A stretch of 64,000 nt of DNA from Mesostigma viride (GCA_009746045.1 RPFO01000127.1:1818011-1882010), one strand, 5' to 3'; counted from the first letter of the stretch, positions 11,412 through 22,887 are shown. Numbers and translations: made by a program. Notes: a model not told the origin generated them from the sequence alone.

Positions 11412-11760
11412 GGAACATAACTCCGTTGGGAGTATATGTAGCACATAGCCCTTGAGAAGGGTCATATGGCCTATAATACATTCTAAGAGCTCTACTTCCT
11501 GCAAGGGTGGGAATGGAAACGACCGGCTTGCTCTAGGTGCACCAGGGCACCTGCACCCCCCAGAGTCTCGGGCAACACCTAGCTAAGGGGAGCCCGTCAT
11601 AGGTGGGGAAGATCAGCATAGCTATACAAGAGCTAGAGCGTCATTGGCATCTCAGCAGAGAGCAGCTCTCTGCATCCATGGGCACAGCATAACTAGATAA
11701 AGCTAGGCCTGCATCATCTGGGTTGCGCCCCGGCATGATGCACCATGCCGTGGAGAGAGC
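11412..11760 (-). mobile_element. LINE 3' UTR fragment, inverted
   Basis: It starts AGGAACATAACTCCGTTGGG next to an AATT run and continues through AAGGGTGGGAATG and GGTGCACCAGGGCACC. It is the inverse of the 3' UTR seen at 14569-14700 and 29567-29690. Confidence 0.65.
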
Positions 11761-11841
11761 GCCGCTGTGGCCTGCCTACCTGAGGCAGTGAGAGAAGCTA
11801 GGGCGCCCTCCCTCCTTCTCGCTGTGTATATAGTCTGATCG

Positions 11842-12600
11842 ATTTGGCACGCCGCAAAGGTGGAAACCATTTGCGTTCAGTGCCGGTCCGCGCCGGAAAA
11901 CGCGGAAAACGCGATCTGCAAATGAATCCGACCGGAATCGAACTGGGGACCTCTCGCACCAACTTTCGCTGACTATAGGACGGACGTTTCCGGATCCTAG
12001 GGCATCGCCAACTTACACCTACAGTCATCCGCAAAAGTTCTCCTTTCCGGGGCCGGAGTGATGCAAGCCTTTCGGATTTGGTACTAGATAAATCATTCGA
12101 GATCTGTGTGTGTAGGAGTACTACACACGTGTCTGCACGCGAGATCGACTTTTTCAGTCTCGCAACGTGAGACGGGCTGAACACGGCTGGAACCTTCTTT
12201 ATTAGAAGGGGGCGTAGCCGGTACTATCGAGATCAGCCAAGCGTATATTCTGATTTGGCACGCCGCAAAGGTGGAAACCATTTGCGTTCAGACGTCAGGA
12301 CGGACGTCTCCGCGCGGATCCTAGGGCATCGCCAACTTACACCTTCAGTCATCCGCAAAAGTTCTCCTTTCCGGGGAGTGATGCAAGCCTTTCGGATTCG
12401 GGTACTATATAAGTCATTCGAGATCTGTGTGTGTAGGAGTACTACACACGTGTCTGCACGCGAGACTTGTTCAGTCTAGCTCGCAACGTGAGGCGGGCTG
12501 AACACGGCTGGAACCTTCTTTATTAGAAGGGGGCGTAGCCGGTACTATCGAGATCAGCCAAGCGTATATTCTCAATTTGGCACGCCGCAAAGGTGTATAT
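11842..12600 (-). repeat. Tandem SINE-like units (copies 2 and 3)
   Basis: The landmark TTTGGCACGCCGCAAAGGTG starts at about 11842, 12253 and 12577, giving unit lengths near 411 and 324 bp. Unit 1 keeps the tRNA-like T-arm (about 11933-11943). Unit 2 lacks it through an internal deletion. The shared tail includes GGGGGCGTAGCCGGTACTAT. This is a local tandem duplication of an element that is otherwise dispersed. Confidence 0.65.
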
Positions 12601-12639
12601 AGGGTTGAAGGTTCCTTTACTCTGTATTGGCACCCACGT

Positions 12640-12790
12640 GACGCAGTCACGTGCTTATTAATTAATTAATTAATCTGGGGTGTGGCACCGGCCATCGGGG
12701 TTAATGCTCCGTGACTCCCCATGCAACGGTCCCGAGCACGAGTCTAATTAATTAATTAATTAATTAATTATAATTAATTAAGGAGAATTG
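12640..12790 (+). mobile_element. Stacked LINE 3' termini with AATT tails
   Basis: Two short 3' ends lie back to back. One ends ACGCAGTCACGTGCTTATTAA with an AATT run. The other is GGTTAATGCTCCGTGACTCC...GAGCACGAGTCTAATT. Only terminal pieces are present. Confidence 0.6.
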
Positions 12791-12828
12791 TTTTGTAGAT
12801 CGCTTATACCGGTAGGATTGCGTGCACC

Positions 12829-13071
12829 CATCCATCCATCTATCCATCCATCCATCCATCCATCCATCCATCCATCCATCCATCCATCCATCCATCCATC
12901 CATCCATCCATCCATCCATCCATCCATCCATCCATCCATGCATCCATCCATCCATCCATCCATCCATCCATCCATCCATCCATCCATCCATCCATCCATC
13001 CATCCATCCATCCATCCATCCATCCATCCATCCATCCATCCATCCATCCATCCATCCATCCATCCATCCAT
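12829..13071. repeat. CATC tetranucleotide array
   Basis: About 60 copies of CATC with rare variants (TATC, CATG). It lies in the position occupied by a short CATC run in LINE 3' UTRs. The Met-Asp-Gly-Trp repeat frames on the opposite strand are artefacts of the 4-bp period. Confidence 0.9.
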
Positions 13072-13464
13072 CGCGTCGCTCCCCCAGAAGCCAGGTGAGA
13101 CGTCAACCTCCCTTGCCGATGAGCTTAAGGACCAGCTCCTTACCCTCATATGGGCCTGGTAGGTGAGGTAGAACTGCTTGGGTGCCACCGCCTTCCCCAC
13201 TCACGGGACAAGGCGGCTCCCCCACCAGTCCTTCTCACCTTCCCCTCCCGTGAGGACAAGCAGCGGTTCCTCTCTCGTCGCAAGCGGTTGCACGACCTCA
13301 CCTGGACGCTGGACGACGACCTGACCCCCGCTCAGCAGCAGCAGCGACGTGCCCTGTGGCCTGAATACCTCCGCCACAAGCAGGACCCCCAGAAGCCCAA
13401 GGTGTACTGGCGGGGCGGGGACCTGATGATCAACCACAAGATGTGGACGCCCCCAGCGGGCTAG
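13072..13464 (+). pseudogene. LINE ORF1 C-terminal fragment with frameshift
   Basis: It reads [18 protein letters not shown], then after stops and a frame change [39 protein letters not shown] and LWPEYLRH, ending at 13464. The same protein order is seen at 28800-29233 (+) and at 50090-50480 (-). The pattern resembles the nucleic-acid-binding C-terminal half of L1-type ORF1 proteins (family assignment is inference). Confidence 0.6.
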
Positions 13465-13957
13465 ACTAGAATAGCCCTAGCTTGACTTCATTGGTAGTCA
13501 CTGTTGCCATGGCAGCCATGCTTAGAATGTTTGCATGCCTAGCTGTGCCACCATACCTAGTCACGTGCACTGCTCACGCACGGTAGTACACAACCAGCCA
13601 CAGCCTTAGCTTAGTCTTTGTACAGCCATGCTACGTCATGGCCTCGATCAGATTACTTGCCCGCGCTCCTTGCTATGATATTCTGATCAGACACTCCTTG
13701 CTATGATATGCTCACATGGGTCTTATTGCACCCACAGTTTGCCGGATCGTTAGCATGTCTTTTAGCTAGCGCGCCCGAATGCAGCTGTGGCATGCCTTTG
13801 GCATGAAGGAGACTGGGGGTCTCTGCCCTTTCTCCTGTTGTGCACACACAGGGATTAAAAGCACTTCGGTGCTCCGTGACTCCCCAACGGGAGCACGAGT
13901 TTAATTAATTAATTAATTAATTAATTAATTAATTAATTAATTAATTAATTAATTAAT
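13465..13957 (+). mobile_element. 3' UTR of the ORF1-bearing element with AATT tail
   Basis: About 430 bp after the ORF1 stop, it ends GTGCTCCGTGACTCCCCAACGG and a long AATT run (about 13901-13957). The terminal segment matches the end of ORF2-bearing copies at 63450-63500, although no ORF2 lies in between. Confidence 0.6.
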
Positions 13958-14013
13958 CCATCCATCCATCCATCCATCCATCCATCCATCCATCCATCCA
14001 TCCATCCATCCAT

Positions 14014-14049
<36 letters not shown>

Positions 14050-14231
14050 CCATCCATCCATCCATCCATCCATCCATCCATCCATCCATCCATCCATCCA
14101 TCCATCCATCCATCCATCCATCCATCCATCCATCCATCCATCCATCCATCCATCCATCCATCCATCCATCCATCCATCCATCCATCCATCCATCCATCCA
14201 TCCATCCATCCATCCATCCATCCATCCATCC
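13958..14231. repeat. CATC tetranucleotide array
   Basis: About 68 copies, almost pure (one CGTC), abutting the preceding AATT tail. There is no coding function. Confidence 0.9.
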
Positions 14232-14708
14232 CTTGGCGTCACTGCCGCTAAGGCAGCCATGCCTAGACTATTTGCCTAGCTGTGCCAACACACCTAGTCA
14301 CGTGCCGCCAACGCACGGTCCACCACCAGCCATAGCCTAGTACAGCCATGCTACGCCCTGGCTATGTTTAGCCAAGCCATGCCTATAATGGGACCCCCCC
14401 ATGGATGTTGCATTAAGAATTTAGCCATGCTATGCCATGCAGAGAGATGCTCTCTGTCGAGCAGCCATGTCCTAGCTCTTGTATAGCCATGCTGATCTTC
14501 CTCCCTCACAGGCATGCTCCCCCCCTTACCCGGGCATAGCGTGATAGACCATGAGGGTGCAGGTGCCCTGGTGCACCTAGAGCAAGGGTAGCTTACATTC
14601 CCACCCTTGCATGAAGTAGCCTAGGATGTATTAAAAGCCATATGCCCCTTCTCAGGGATATGCGCTACATTGACTCCCAACGGAGCGATGTTGATAATTA
14701 ATTAATTA
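14232..14708 (+). mobile_element. LINE-type 3' UTR with AATT tail
   Basis: It contains TACAGCCATGCTACGCCCTGG (also at the right edge of the window), the GGTGCACCTAGAGCAAGGG block and CATATGCCCCTTCTCAGGG, and ends ATTAATTAATTAAT. No ORF is seen. Confidence 0.6.
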
Positions 14709-15060
14709 ATCCATCCATCCATCCATCCATCCATCCATCCATCCATCCATCCATCCATCCATCCATCCATCCATCCATCCATCCATCCATCCATCCATCC
14801 ATCCATCCATCCATCCATCCATCCATCCATCCATCCATCCATCCGGCCATCCATCCATCCATCCATCCATCCATCCATCCATCCATCCATCCATCCATCC
14901 ATCCATCCATCCATCCATCCATCCATCCATCCATCCATCCATCCATCCATCCATCCATCCATCCATCCATCCATCCATCCATCCATCCATCCATCCATCC
15001 ATCCATCCATCCATCCATCCATCCATCCATCCATCCATCCATCCATCCATCCATCCATCC
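14709..15060. repeat. CATC tetranucleotide array
   Basis: About 88 copies, one GGCC-type variant at about 14846, followed by a LINE terminal piece (CATCGGGGTTCATGCTCTGTGA, 15068-15138). It is the longest of the three CATC arrays. Confidence 0.9.
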
Positions 15061-15182
15061 GGCATCGATCCATCCATCGGGGTTCATGCTCTGTGACTCC
15101 CCAACGTACGGGGGCACGAGTTTAATTAATTAATTAATGAAGGAGAAAGGGGGTCTCTGCCCTTTCCGTCTGTTGTGCACAT

Positions 15183-15523
15183 TAAAATTAAATTAAATTA
15201 AATTATAACATGCCTCCGTTGGGAGATCATGTAGCACATATTCCTTGATGGATGGGTGGAGTGGAGGTTAAGCCGCGTAATCGAACTCTAGCCTAACTCT
15301 AAGCTATCTAGTCTAGAAAATCCTACCTACACTCCTCATCAAAACGCCGCCTCCTCTTAGGGGGGGGTGGCTTGCCCACAGGGGCTGGCGTGTGAGCCTT
15401 GACAATCTTCTGCCACCGTGTCTCAAGTGTTCTGCATGGCACTCCAAAGAAGGGAGAGAGAGTGGATGCGGTGTTCAAACTGGGCTGGGACCACTAGCTA
15501 GGTCGGCCAGCAATGTTCATCTC
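15183..15523 (-). pseudogene. LINE family 2 3' end and ORF2 C-terminus (left part)
   Basis: On the minus strand it encodes RWQKIVKAHTPAPVGKPPPP and a basic end RRRRFDEE, then a 3' UTR and a TTTAA tail. The upstream part of the same ORF2 resumes at 18755. The copy is therefore split by the element at 15524-18754. A comparable uninterrupted copy is at 29713-30190. Confidence 0.65.
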
Positions 15524-15542
15524 CACTAGGAACTCGGGGGTG

Positions 15543-15835
15543 ATATAAGTGGTAAAAAGTGGTAAAATCTATATCACCCGGTGGTAAAAAGTGGTAAAAA
15601 GTGATAAAAAGTGATAAAAAGTGATAAAAAGTGGTAAAAAAGGGGTAAAACTGGTGGTAAAAGGTGGTAAAACAGGGGGTGGTAAAAGCCTTTACCACCT
15701 CCATTTTACCACCTGACCGCCATCGTGGTAAAAAATTACCACCAGGTGGTAAAAACGAGGGTGAAAACAGGTGGTAAAAAATTACCACCATGGAGGTGAA
15801 AAAATCGGTGGTAAAAATGGTAAAAAATATGGAGG
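15543..15835. repeat. Left decamer array (GTGGTAAAAA type)
   Basis: Runs of GTGGTAAAAA and GTGATAAAAA with irregular spacers. It mirrors the array at 18440-18735. Confidence 0.85.
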
Positions 15836-16589
15836 GAAAAAACGCAGATAGATCTCACTAGGAACTCGGCTTTGAGAATGGGTGAGAAAACACGTTTCTC
15901 ACCTGGGTGAGATGACCCAAAAAAGGTGAGAAAAGGAGAAAACGTGAGAAAAATCTCAAAAAACAGGACGTGAATCAACAGCACTGGTCAAATCAGGGCA
16001 ATCAAAATCGCTTCATTAAAATGTTTAAATAATAAATGTTTATAGCCGTCAAGAACCTATCGATTCATACTACCCATTCAGAGGCTGTTCTGAAATTGTA
16101 ACCATTGATCATTTTTAATGAATCATCTATACAACACTGTTATGGCTTTATGACACATCCGTCATTGCCTTTCATCTTATACGATAGCAGCTAGTGGTTA
16201 ACGAAGCTGGTCGCTTGCTAGGGCATCATGCTGACCGCTCCCATTTCATTCCCGTGGCTCCTGCAAGAATCCAAGCAAGCCGCGACACAAGATGCAAGAG
16301 AACAAAAAGATATCAGATCCTTGACATAGACATCACCATTCTACAAGGAAGAGCTCGCCAGCACCTAACGGTCCATGCAGCAAATGTGTAGAATACGATT
16401 TAAGACCCAACACTCACTCTTATGGCAAAGCAGCCCATACACATGAATCACACCATGCGCCAGATGTCACACGAGCAAGCCACAACGTTGTCGTCGGATC
16501 AGAAAGCAACAAACGTGAAAACGCTAGCGGCCCAAATCTGAGATTCCGCGGAACACAGAAAATAAGAAAGCTCAGAAGCTACCAGCAAG

Positions 16590-16690
16590 GGATCGAACAT
16601 AGGACCTTTGGCATGATTTCGCGGCTGTGTGAGTCTCCTGATCCGAAGGCATCTCACTTAAGTAACGTTTCGAAACAGCCAAACTGCGAA
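16590..16690 (-). other. Possible tRNA-like B-box segment
   Basis: On the minus strand AGGTCCTATGTTCGATCCC looks like a tRNA T-arm/B-box, preceded by CCGCGAAATCATGCC. I cannot fold a full cloverleaf by eye. It may be a tRNA-derived repeat head. Confidence 0.25.
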
Positions 16691-16716
16691 AACCCTCTTA
16701 CCGGAGAGTTTTGCCA

Positions 16717-17790
16717 ATATCAAGGAGACAACCAGCGCAGGTCAGAAATCGGGAGAATCCGGACCATGGTAGCTCGAGCCTGCCGTTATCTTGTCCGCGC
16801 TGTCGAGCCGAGCAGGATTATGAATATGAATGGAGATGGAAATGTGTAGCCTTACATGCGAAATAATGGCCGGCTGACGTGAAGAGCGACTAGATGACCT
16901 AGACGGTGGGGCCGGACACAGCTTGCTTGTTTGTGTTTCATCGTGGGCAACGAGTCCAACGACTACTTTCTCTGGGTTGCAAACTGCGGCAAATTGAACG
17001 CAAACCTCATCATGAAATCTTGACCGTCGAAATGTAACGATCCGACGACTTATGCAGTATGCCGCGTAATTTTTTGCGGGAGAGCCGTTGGGCCGGTTCC
17101 CGACGCGGGCGACCAGTGGTTTGCATTAAGTTAACTTACCTGAAGTTTTCCAACAGAAGTTACCCAAGCCGCACGATGGCACTCATCGACGGCCTCAGTC
17201 TGCTGACTCGTCGGCCCGATTTTGGCGGCACCCAATTTGACCCCAACGGTACCTACCGACAAAGGGCATACATTACCTTTCACGCGCACCACGACCCCTT
17301 CGAGCTCTGCTATGGCGGTGGTGCCGTGGGGCCCGCATCAGACTGCGGGCCCTTATCTTCTATGGCGGTGCTGCCGTTGGGCCCGAATCAGACTGCAGGC
17401 CCTTTATGCAGGCGGGCCCTTAATGCATGTCACTTATTTATTCTTCTGCATACAAATATGAAGCCAAGAAGTCGTGTCCTCCGGATTTTTGCATTTGCAC
17501 CGTGTGCAGTTCTTGGACGTTTGGAAACATGCATGGCATATGGCTAATGTAATGACTGACTAGCTAGACCGTTTCAGTGGTTTTTCATTTGCGGGTTTTT
17601 CCTCGTAAATGGTGGGAAAGCGATCGCAGCAATGGTTCTCACCACTAGACACTCCCGGCCAGTGAAGCCCGATTAACGTCCTCATCAAGCAACCTGTTTC
17701 CGGCCCCACTGTATAGGTCATCTTACATTCGCTCTTTGCGTAAGCCAGCCATAATTTCAATGAACAAGGCTACACATTTGCATACTCTTT
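16717..17790. repeat. Inverted-arm repeat unit related to repeat X
   Basis: The left arm (16717-16935) matches the first half of repeat X in direct orientation. The right arm (17461-17790) matches the middle and second half inverted. Between them is about 525 bp with no recognised gene, including a duplicated segment of about 62 bp (TATGGCGGTG...GGGCCC) at about 17311-17405. Confidence 0.55.
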
Positions 17791-17819
17791 TCTTGGTTAT
17801 CGGTGTGCCTTTGTTTGAA

Positions 17820-18250
17820 TGCAGGGGGGATCGCTGTGCCGACACAACGCGTTCAACGTGCTGGGCATCAAATGAGGGATCTGGGCGACCACCAGTGCCC
17901 GACTAGTGTCACCACTGCCTTCCGGACCTGAGGGCAAGGCTGCAGCCGGAGCTGCAGACGTATTTTCAGGGCTTAGCGCAGCCGCCAGGCTGCCTGTGTC
18001 GAGGAGCGTTTGCTCATCACATATTGCGCAATAGCTTCGGAAAATTATATCAGCGTGTGCGTCTTAGAAAGACGAAGCGATTGTGATATTCACAGCCGAA
18101 TTCGGTGCCCAAACGAGAAAGTTATGATCTCCGCTGTCAGCCATGGCTACCTCGTGGCTCGCGGCTTTGATGGTACATTGGCTATATTGTATGATAACCC
18201 TATAATCCACCTTAGTGGTGCTGAGTTTTTTTTCACATTAATGACTTAAT
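17820..18250 (-). mobile_element. LINE 5' UTR/ORF1 start fragment
   Basis: It matches 51300-51600 in the same orientation and 19805-20060 inverted. It covers the 5' UTR with CGTCTTAGAAAGACGAAGCG and the region of the ORF1 start. It is truncated downstream. Confidence 0.6.
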
Positions 18251-18439
18251 GAAATAAAGCTCATGATTTTTCTCGTGGTATACTGTTGGGGCAGGCGCAG
18301 GCGCAAGAAGTCTCCTACGGTTGACAAACACCATATGTAGCAGGTTCACCTGACAACCATGCCAATATTTTGATGATTGAATGAATAAAGATGCTTTTCT
18401 TGTCGTTTTGCGCCTGACATTTTTGTCGGTTTAGCACTT

Positions 18440-18735
18440 GTGTTTTTACCACTTGTGTGCATGCTCATGTGGTATTTTTTTACCACTTTTTATCACTTCT
18501 TTGGTTTTACCACTTTTTATCACTTTTTACCACTTGCACAAGCCTTTTACCACCACTTTACCACTTTTTACCACAAAGTGGTAAAAAGTGGTAAAATATA
18601 CCACTTTTTTACCACTTTTTATCACTTTATATCACTTTTTATCACTTTTTATCACTTTTTACCACCCTTAGACCTCTTTTACCACCTCGAGGTGGTAAAA
18701 AGGTGGTAAAAAGTGATAAAAAGTGGTAAATTTAC
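18440..18735. repeat. Right decamer array (TTTTTACCAC type)
   Basis: Inverted counterpart of the array at 15543-15835, made of TTTTTACCACT and TTTTTATCACT units. It ends 1 bp before the right terminal inverted repeat. Confidence 0.85.
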
Positions 18736-18754
18736 CACCCCCGAGTTCCTAGTG

Positions 18755-19404
18755 TCAGATGTAGTTCGTGGCATGTTTCCCTACCCGTTTGGGAATGCCT
18801 TTGGGGCCAGGCCAGGTCGATCAAAATATGCCGCCCTGGCTGGCCAAGCCGCTGGGGGCCGGCCAGACCAAGGGTGGTGTCGACCTGGCTGGTCGGCGAG
18901 CAAGGTGTCCTACAAATGCTATCCTACGCTGCCTAATCTCGTCCGAAATAGGAGGCATACCCTGATACAAAGACTCTAATGACCTACGCTTGGAAAACCC
19001 TACGTTCAGGACCTGTCGGAGCATCCTGTAAAACCGTGCCGTCTAGCTTAGCTTCCAGTGTTGGCGTGAGTGTCCACGCCTCGGCGCCATACGTAAGCAC
19101 CGTGAGGACGAGGACGTACCTTGAGGAGCATGCGCTTGCGGTGCTCGCCCATGCAGGCCCTTCGAGCGCCAGTAGGTGTTGAGCGAACGGATCGAGCGCC
19201 TGGCCCAGGCCAGGCCGATGCGGATGTCCACATCGTCTGCGGTGTCAGGGAGCATGCTCCCCAACAGTTTGAAGCGAGCGCGGAACGGGACCTCCGTCCC
19301 GTCGAGTGCTCAGGCGCGGCAGCGGTGGGCTACTGGCCGGAGGCCCCAATCACCATCGCCTTAGTTTTGACTCTAATCGATCTCCAACCCCACCGCCCTC
19401 GCCT
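18755..19404 (-). pseudogene. LINE ORF2 fragment (right part of split copy)
   Basis: Minus-strand frames include LGSMLPDTADDVDIRIGLAW, RSLNTYWRSKGLHG and, further on, SDEIRQRRIAFVGHLAR. These are typical of the region after the reverse transcriptase domain in non-LTR elements. Several frame breaks show that it is dead. With 15183-15523 it forms one LINE copy split by the foldback element. Confidence 0.65.
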
Positions 19405-19790
19405 CCACATTAAAATTAAGTTAAGTTAAATTAAATTAAATTAAATTAAATTATAACATGCCTCCGTTGGGAGATCATGTAGCACATATTCCTTGATGGA
19501 TGGGTGGATCGAGTGGAGGAAGCCGCGTAATCGAACTATGTAACCTAACTCTAAGCTATCTAGTCTAGAAAATCCTAACTACACTCCTCATCAAAACGCC
19601 CCTTCCTCTTAGGGGGGGGTGGCTTGCCCACAGGGGCTGGCGTGTGAGCCCTGACAATCTTCTGCCACCGCGTCTTGTTCTGCATGGCAGTCCAAAGAAA
19701 GGAGAGAGAGTGGATTAATTAATTAATTAATTAATTAATTAGGAACATAACTCCGTTGGGAGTATCTGTAGCACATAGCCCAGAGAGCTC
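19405..19790 (-). mobile_element. LINE family 2 3' end plus family 1 tail piece
   Basis: A TTTAA tail, the ATAACATGCCTCCGTTGGGAG block and the ORF2 tail-coding segment recur up to about 19712. Then comes an AATT run and AGGAACATAACTCCGTTGGG of the other family. Confidence 0.6.
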
Positions 19791-19804
19791 AGTTTGAACA
19801 CCGC

Positions 19805-20606
19805 ATTCAAACCCTGCCACGAGGTAGCCATGGCTGGCGGCGGAGCTCATAACTTTCACGCTTGAGCACCGAATTTAGCCGTGAATATCACAATCGACGT
19901 GTCTTTCTACGACGCACATGCTGATATAATTTTCCGAAGAGCTCTACTACGCAATATACGATGAGCAAACGCCTCTCGACGCAACGCAGCCTGGCGGCTG
20001 CGCTCAGCAATGAAAATACGTCTGCAGCCCCGGCTGCAGCTTCGCCAACCGGCCCAGAAGGCAGCGGCGCCACTAGCCAAGCTCTAGTGGTCGCCCAGCC
20101 CCCTGCTGAGCCCGCCTCGCCAGCAGCGTCGCCTAAAACCAAGCGCAGTCGCCCTGCCGAGCCGAGCTGGGTCGAGATCGAATTTGTAGCCGAAGCCCGC
20201 CAGCCCGACTTCTTGGACAAGTTTAATACCAAGGAACGCATATCCTGGGCTGCGTGTTTTTTGGATCACACGCCTCGCTTGTTGAATTGTGCAAGCATGC
20301 ATGCAGCTCTTCATCCGAGCCGGTCGCCTCTTTGATCCTCGCCTGAATCGCGTCTCCTCTTTCGACCACTTTCCCAGCCTCCGCCGCCCCCACCTCCAGG
20401 AATGAATTCGCTCTCTTTTCCCTCCTTGGACGCTCCATCTCGGAGCTTTGGCCCCCAAAGCCCCTCACCACCACCTTAACCGAATCCTCCATCCGCTCAC
20501 TCCTCCAGGAGGCCCTCGAGCAGCACGTGGCCCCCATCGCAGCAGATGTGGCGGTCATGGGCAGCACGCTGGCTGCCGAGCTCCCCCTCCTCTCCACCGC
20601 CACCTG
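19805..20606 (+). pseudogene. LINE 5' UTR and ORF1 N-terminal part, interrupted
   Basis: It holds the inverted equivalent of the 5' UTR at 51430-51600, then an ATG at 19961 (MSKRLSTQRSLAAAL). The ORF1 frame is Ala/Pro-rich and then breaks. The coding homology continues to LLSTATT-like sequence at 20606 and resumes at 28445. The paralogue on the minus strand at 50090-51446 shows the two parts are adjacent when uninterrupted. Confidence 0.7.
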
Positions 20607-20607
20607 A

Positions 20608-20636
20608 GGGGATTCATAAGTGTTTGCTCAATTTCA
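20608..20636 (+). repeat. Left terminal inverted repeat, 29 bp
   Basis: Exact complement of 28415-28443. It begins with four G and ends GCTCAATTTCA. Similarity stops sharply inside it. Confidence 0.9.
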
Positions 20637-20699
20637 TAAATTTTACTCAATTTTTCCACATGTGATTAAATCCTTATATTTGTCCTTATATTTGTCAAT

Positions 20700-21775
20700 A
20701 AAGCAGGGGTCATCCAGCCTTCAGACCATGAAAATAGACCACCCACAAAAATTGGGCTCATTCTGAGCTCAAATGGTGACATGTGACAGCATACATGTGC
20801 AGTTTTTCGTCATTTCCCCCCTTTACTTACATGAAACAAATATGAATAGTGAACAAATGAACTCATATCAGGCTGGATTCTTGCAGGCAGCATCTAGACC
20901 ATGAAAATAGACCACCCACAAAAATTGGGCTCATTCTGAGCTCAAATGGTGACATGTGACAGCATACATGTGCAGTTTTTCGTCATTTTCCCCCTTTTCT
21001 TACATGAAACAAATATGAACAGTGGACAAATGAACTCATATCAGGCTGGGTTCTTGCAGGCAGCATCTAGACCATGAAAATAGACCACCCACAAAAATTG
21101 GGCTCATTTTGAGCTCAAATGGTGACATGTGACAGCATACATGTGCAGTTTTTAGTCATTTTCCCCCTTTTCTTACATGAAACAAATATGAATAGTGAAC
21201 AAATGAACTCATATCAGGCTGGATTCTTGCAGGCAGCATGTAGACCATGAAAATAGACCACCCACAAAATTTGGGCTCATTCTGAGCTCAAATGGTGACA
21301 TGTGACAGCATACATGTGCAGTTTTTAGTCATTTTCCCCCTTTTCTTACATGAAACAAATATGAATAGTGAACAAATAAACTCATATCAGGCTGGATTCT
21401 TGCAGGCAGCATGTAGACCATGAAAATAGACCACCCACAAAATTTGGGCTCATTCTGAGCTCAAATGGTGACATGTGACAGCATACATGTGCAGTTTTTC
21501 GTCATTTTCCCCCTTTTCTTACATGAAACAAATATGAATAGTGAACAAATGAACTCATATCAGGCTGGATTCTTGCAGGCAGCATGTAGACCATGAAAAT
21601 AGACCACCCACAAAAATTGGGCTCATTCTGAGCTCAAATGGTGACATGTGACAGCATACATGTGCAGTTTTTCGTCATTTTCCCCCTTTTCTTACATGAA
21701 ACAAATATGAATAGTGAACAAATGAACTCATATCAGGCTGGATTCTTGCAGGCAGCATGTAGACCATGAAAATAG
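20700..21775. repeat. Left subterminal satellite array (about 173 bp x 6)
   Basis: Unit starts (ACCATGAAAATAGACC) fall at about 20724, 20898, 21071, 21244, 21418, 21590 and 21763. The units are more than 95% alike by eye. Each contains a palindromic ACATGTGACAGCATACATGT core. The array is inverted relative to 26440-28360. Confidence 0.95.
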
Positions 21776-22123
21776 ACTGTTTACAGCTCAAAAGGTGACA
21801 AATGAAAGGAAAACAATGCAGTTTGATGCCATTGCCACTGTTCTCTTGAATAAAACATTTTTGTGCGACCAAATGAACTCGATCGATCATGTCAGGCTGG
21901 AAACTTGCAAGCATCAACTGAATCATGAAACTTCATGATTCAATCTGAGATGAAATGGGATGGCACAAGAGCAACCCAGGCCATCGACAAGGCACATGTC
22001 TCGGCTGCCAGTGGCACGCCACGTACTCTTTCAGTCCAGCATGAATATACAATAAGTACTAAGACATCACCTTCTACTAGAAGCACTGGCTCACTTAATA
22101 ATACATCAGAAACTAGTATAAGC

Positions 22124-22845
22124 TTAGCTGGTAAACCAGTCATTGCTCATAGTCCAGTCATTGGAGAAGTTTGGCCACTGCTGCAATGGGCGGCCGACAC
22201 CATAGTTGGGCGGAGCTGACACGGATGATGGCACCCACGTGGTCACCGGGCGCCATCGTGGCACGGGCGTCGTGTTCCCAGACATGGCCAGTGTCGCAAT
22301 TGAGTTGAGCGCAGCCACCGCCACAGAGACCGTGCCAGAGAAGGGGTCAATGGATGGGAGCCGGCGTCCACCAACCTGCACACCACCACCCAGCACATCA
22401 AGCCAGCATGCCTTAGGGCACGGTATATGAAGGAATAATCAACAAACCAAACAAATATATCCTATATACTCCAACAAACTATTCACAAAGGCAGATTATG
22501 TTGATTCAAAGAAATCACAATAGGAAAGGACATACCTGGGGAAGTTGCATCTGAGCCAGCATTTGCTGCACTTGCGCGAGGGGCGCTACTTCGGCGTCCC
22601 CGTCAATTACTCGTGTAGTCGTTGTAGCGGCAGGGAGTGGGAGGCGATAGTGTTGCTGTTGTTGCAGCAGCTGCTGCAGTTGCTGCAGCACCAGCTGCTG
22701 CGGATGCTGCTGCTGTAGCAGCTGTTGCTGCATCGGCGGCTGCAGCAGCTGCTGTAGTTGCTGGTGCGGCGGCGGCGGCTGCTGCTGCAGCTGCTGTAGG
22801 AGCTGCTGCAGCAGCTGCTGCTGCTGTGGCGGCGGCGCCGGCTGC

Positions 22846-22887
<42 letters not shown>

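Larger units (their letters stand above)
15524..18754. mobile_element. Foldback-like DNA transposon with inverted decamer arrays
   Basis: The ends are a perfect 19-bp inverted repeat, CACTAGGAACTCGGGGGTG at 15524-15542 and its complement at 18736-18754. Immediately inside each end is an array of AGTGGTAAAA/AGTGATAAAA decamers, in opposite orientation at the two ends. The element interrupts a LINE ORF2 copy whose parts flank it in the same orientation. Its interior holds further repeats and no recognised transposase. A second, partial internal end (ACTAGGAACTCGG at about 15856) is followed by GTGAGAAAA-type repeats. A target duplication is not obvious. Confidence 0.75.

Noticed and set aside
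12764..15117. Met-Asp-Gly-Trp and Ile-His-Pro-Ser repeat proteins
   Set aside because: They are translations of CATC arrays of 4-bp period in all frames. No splice or motif support.
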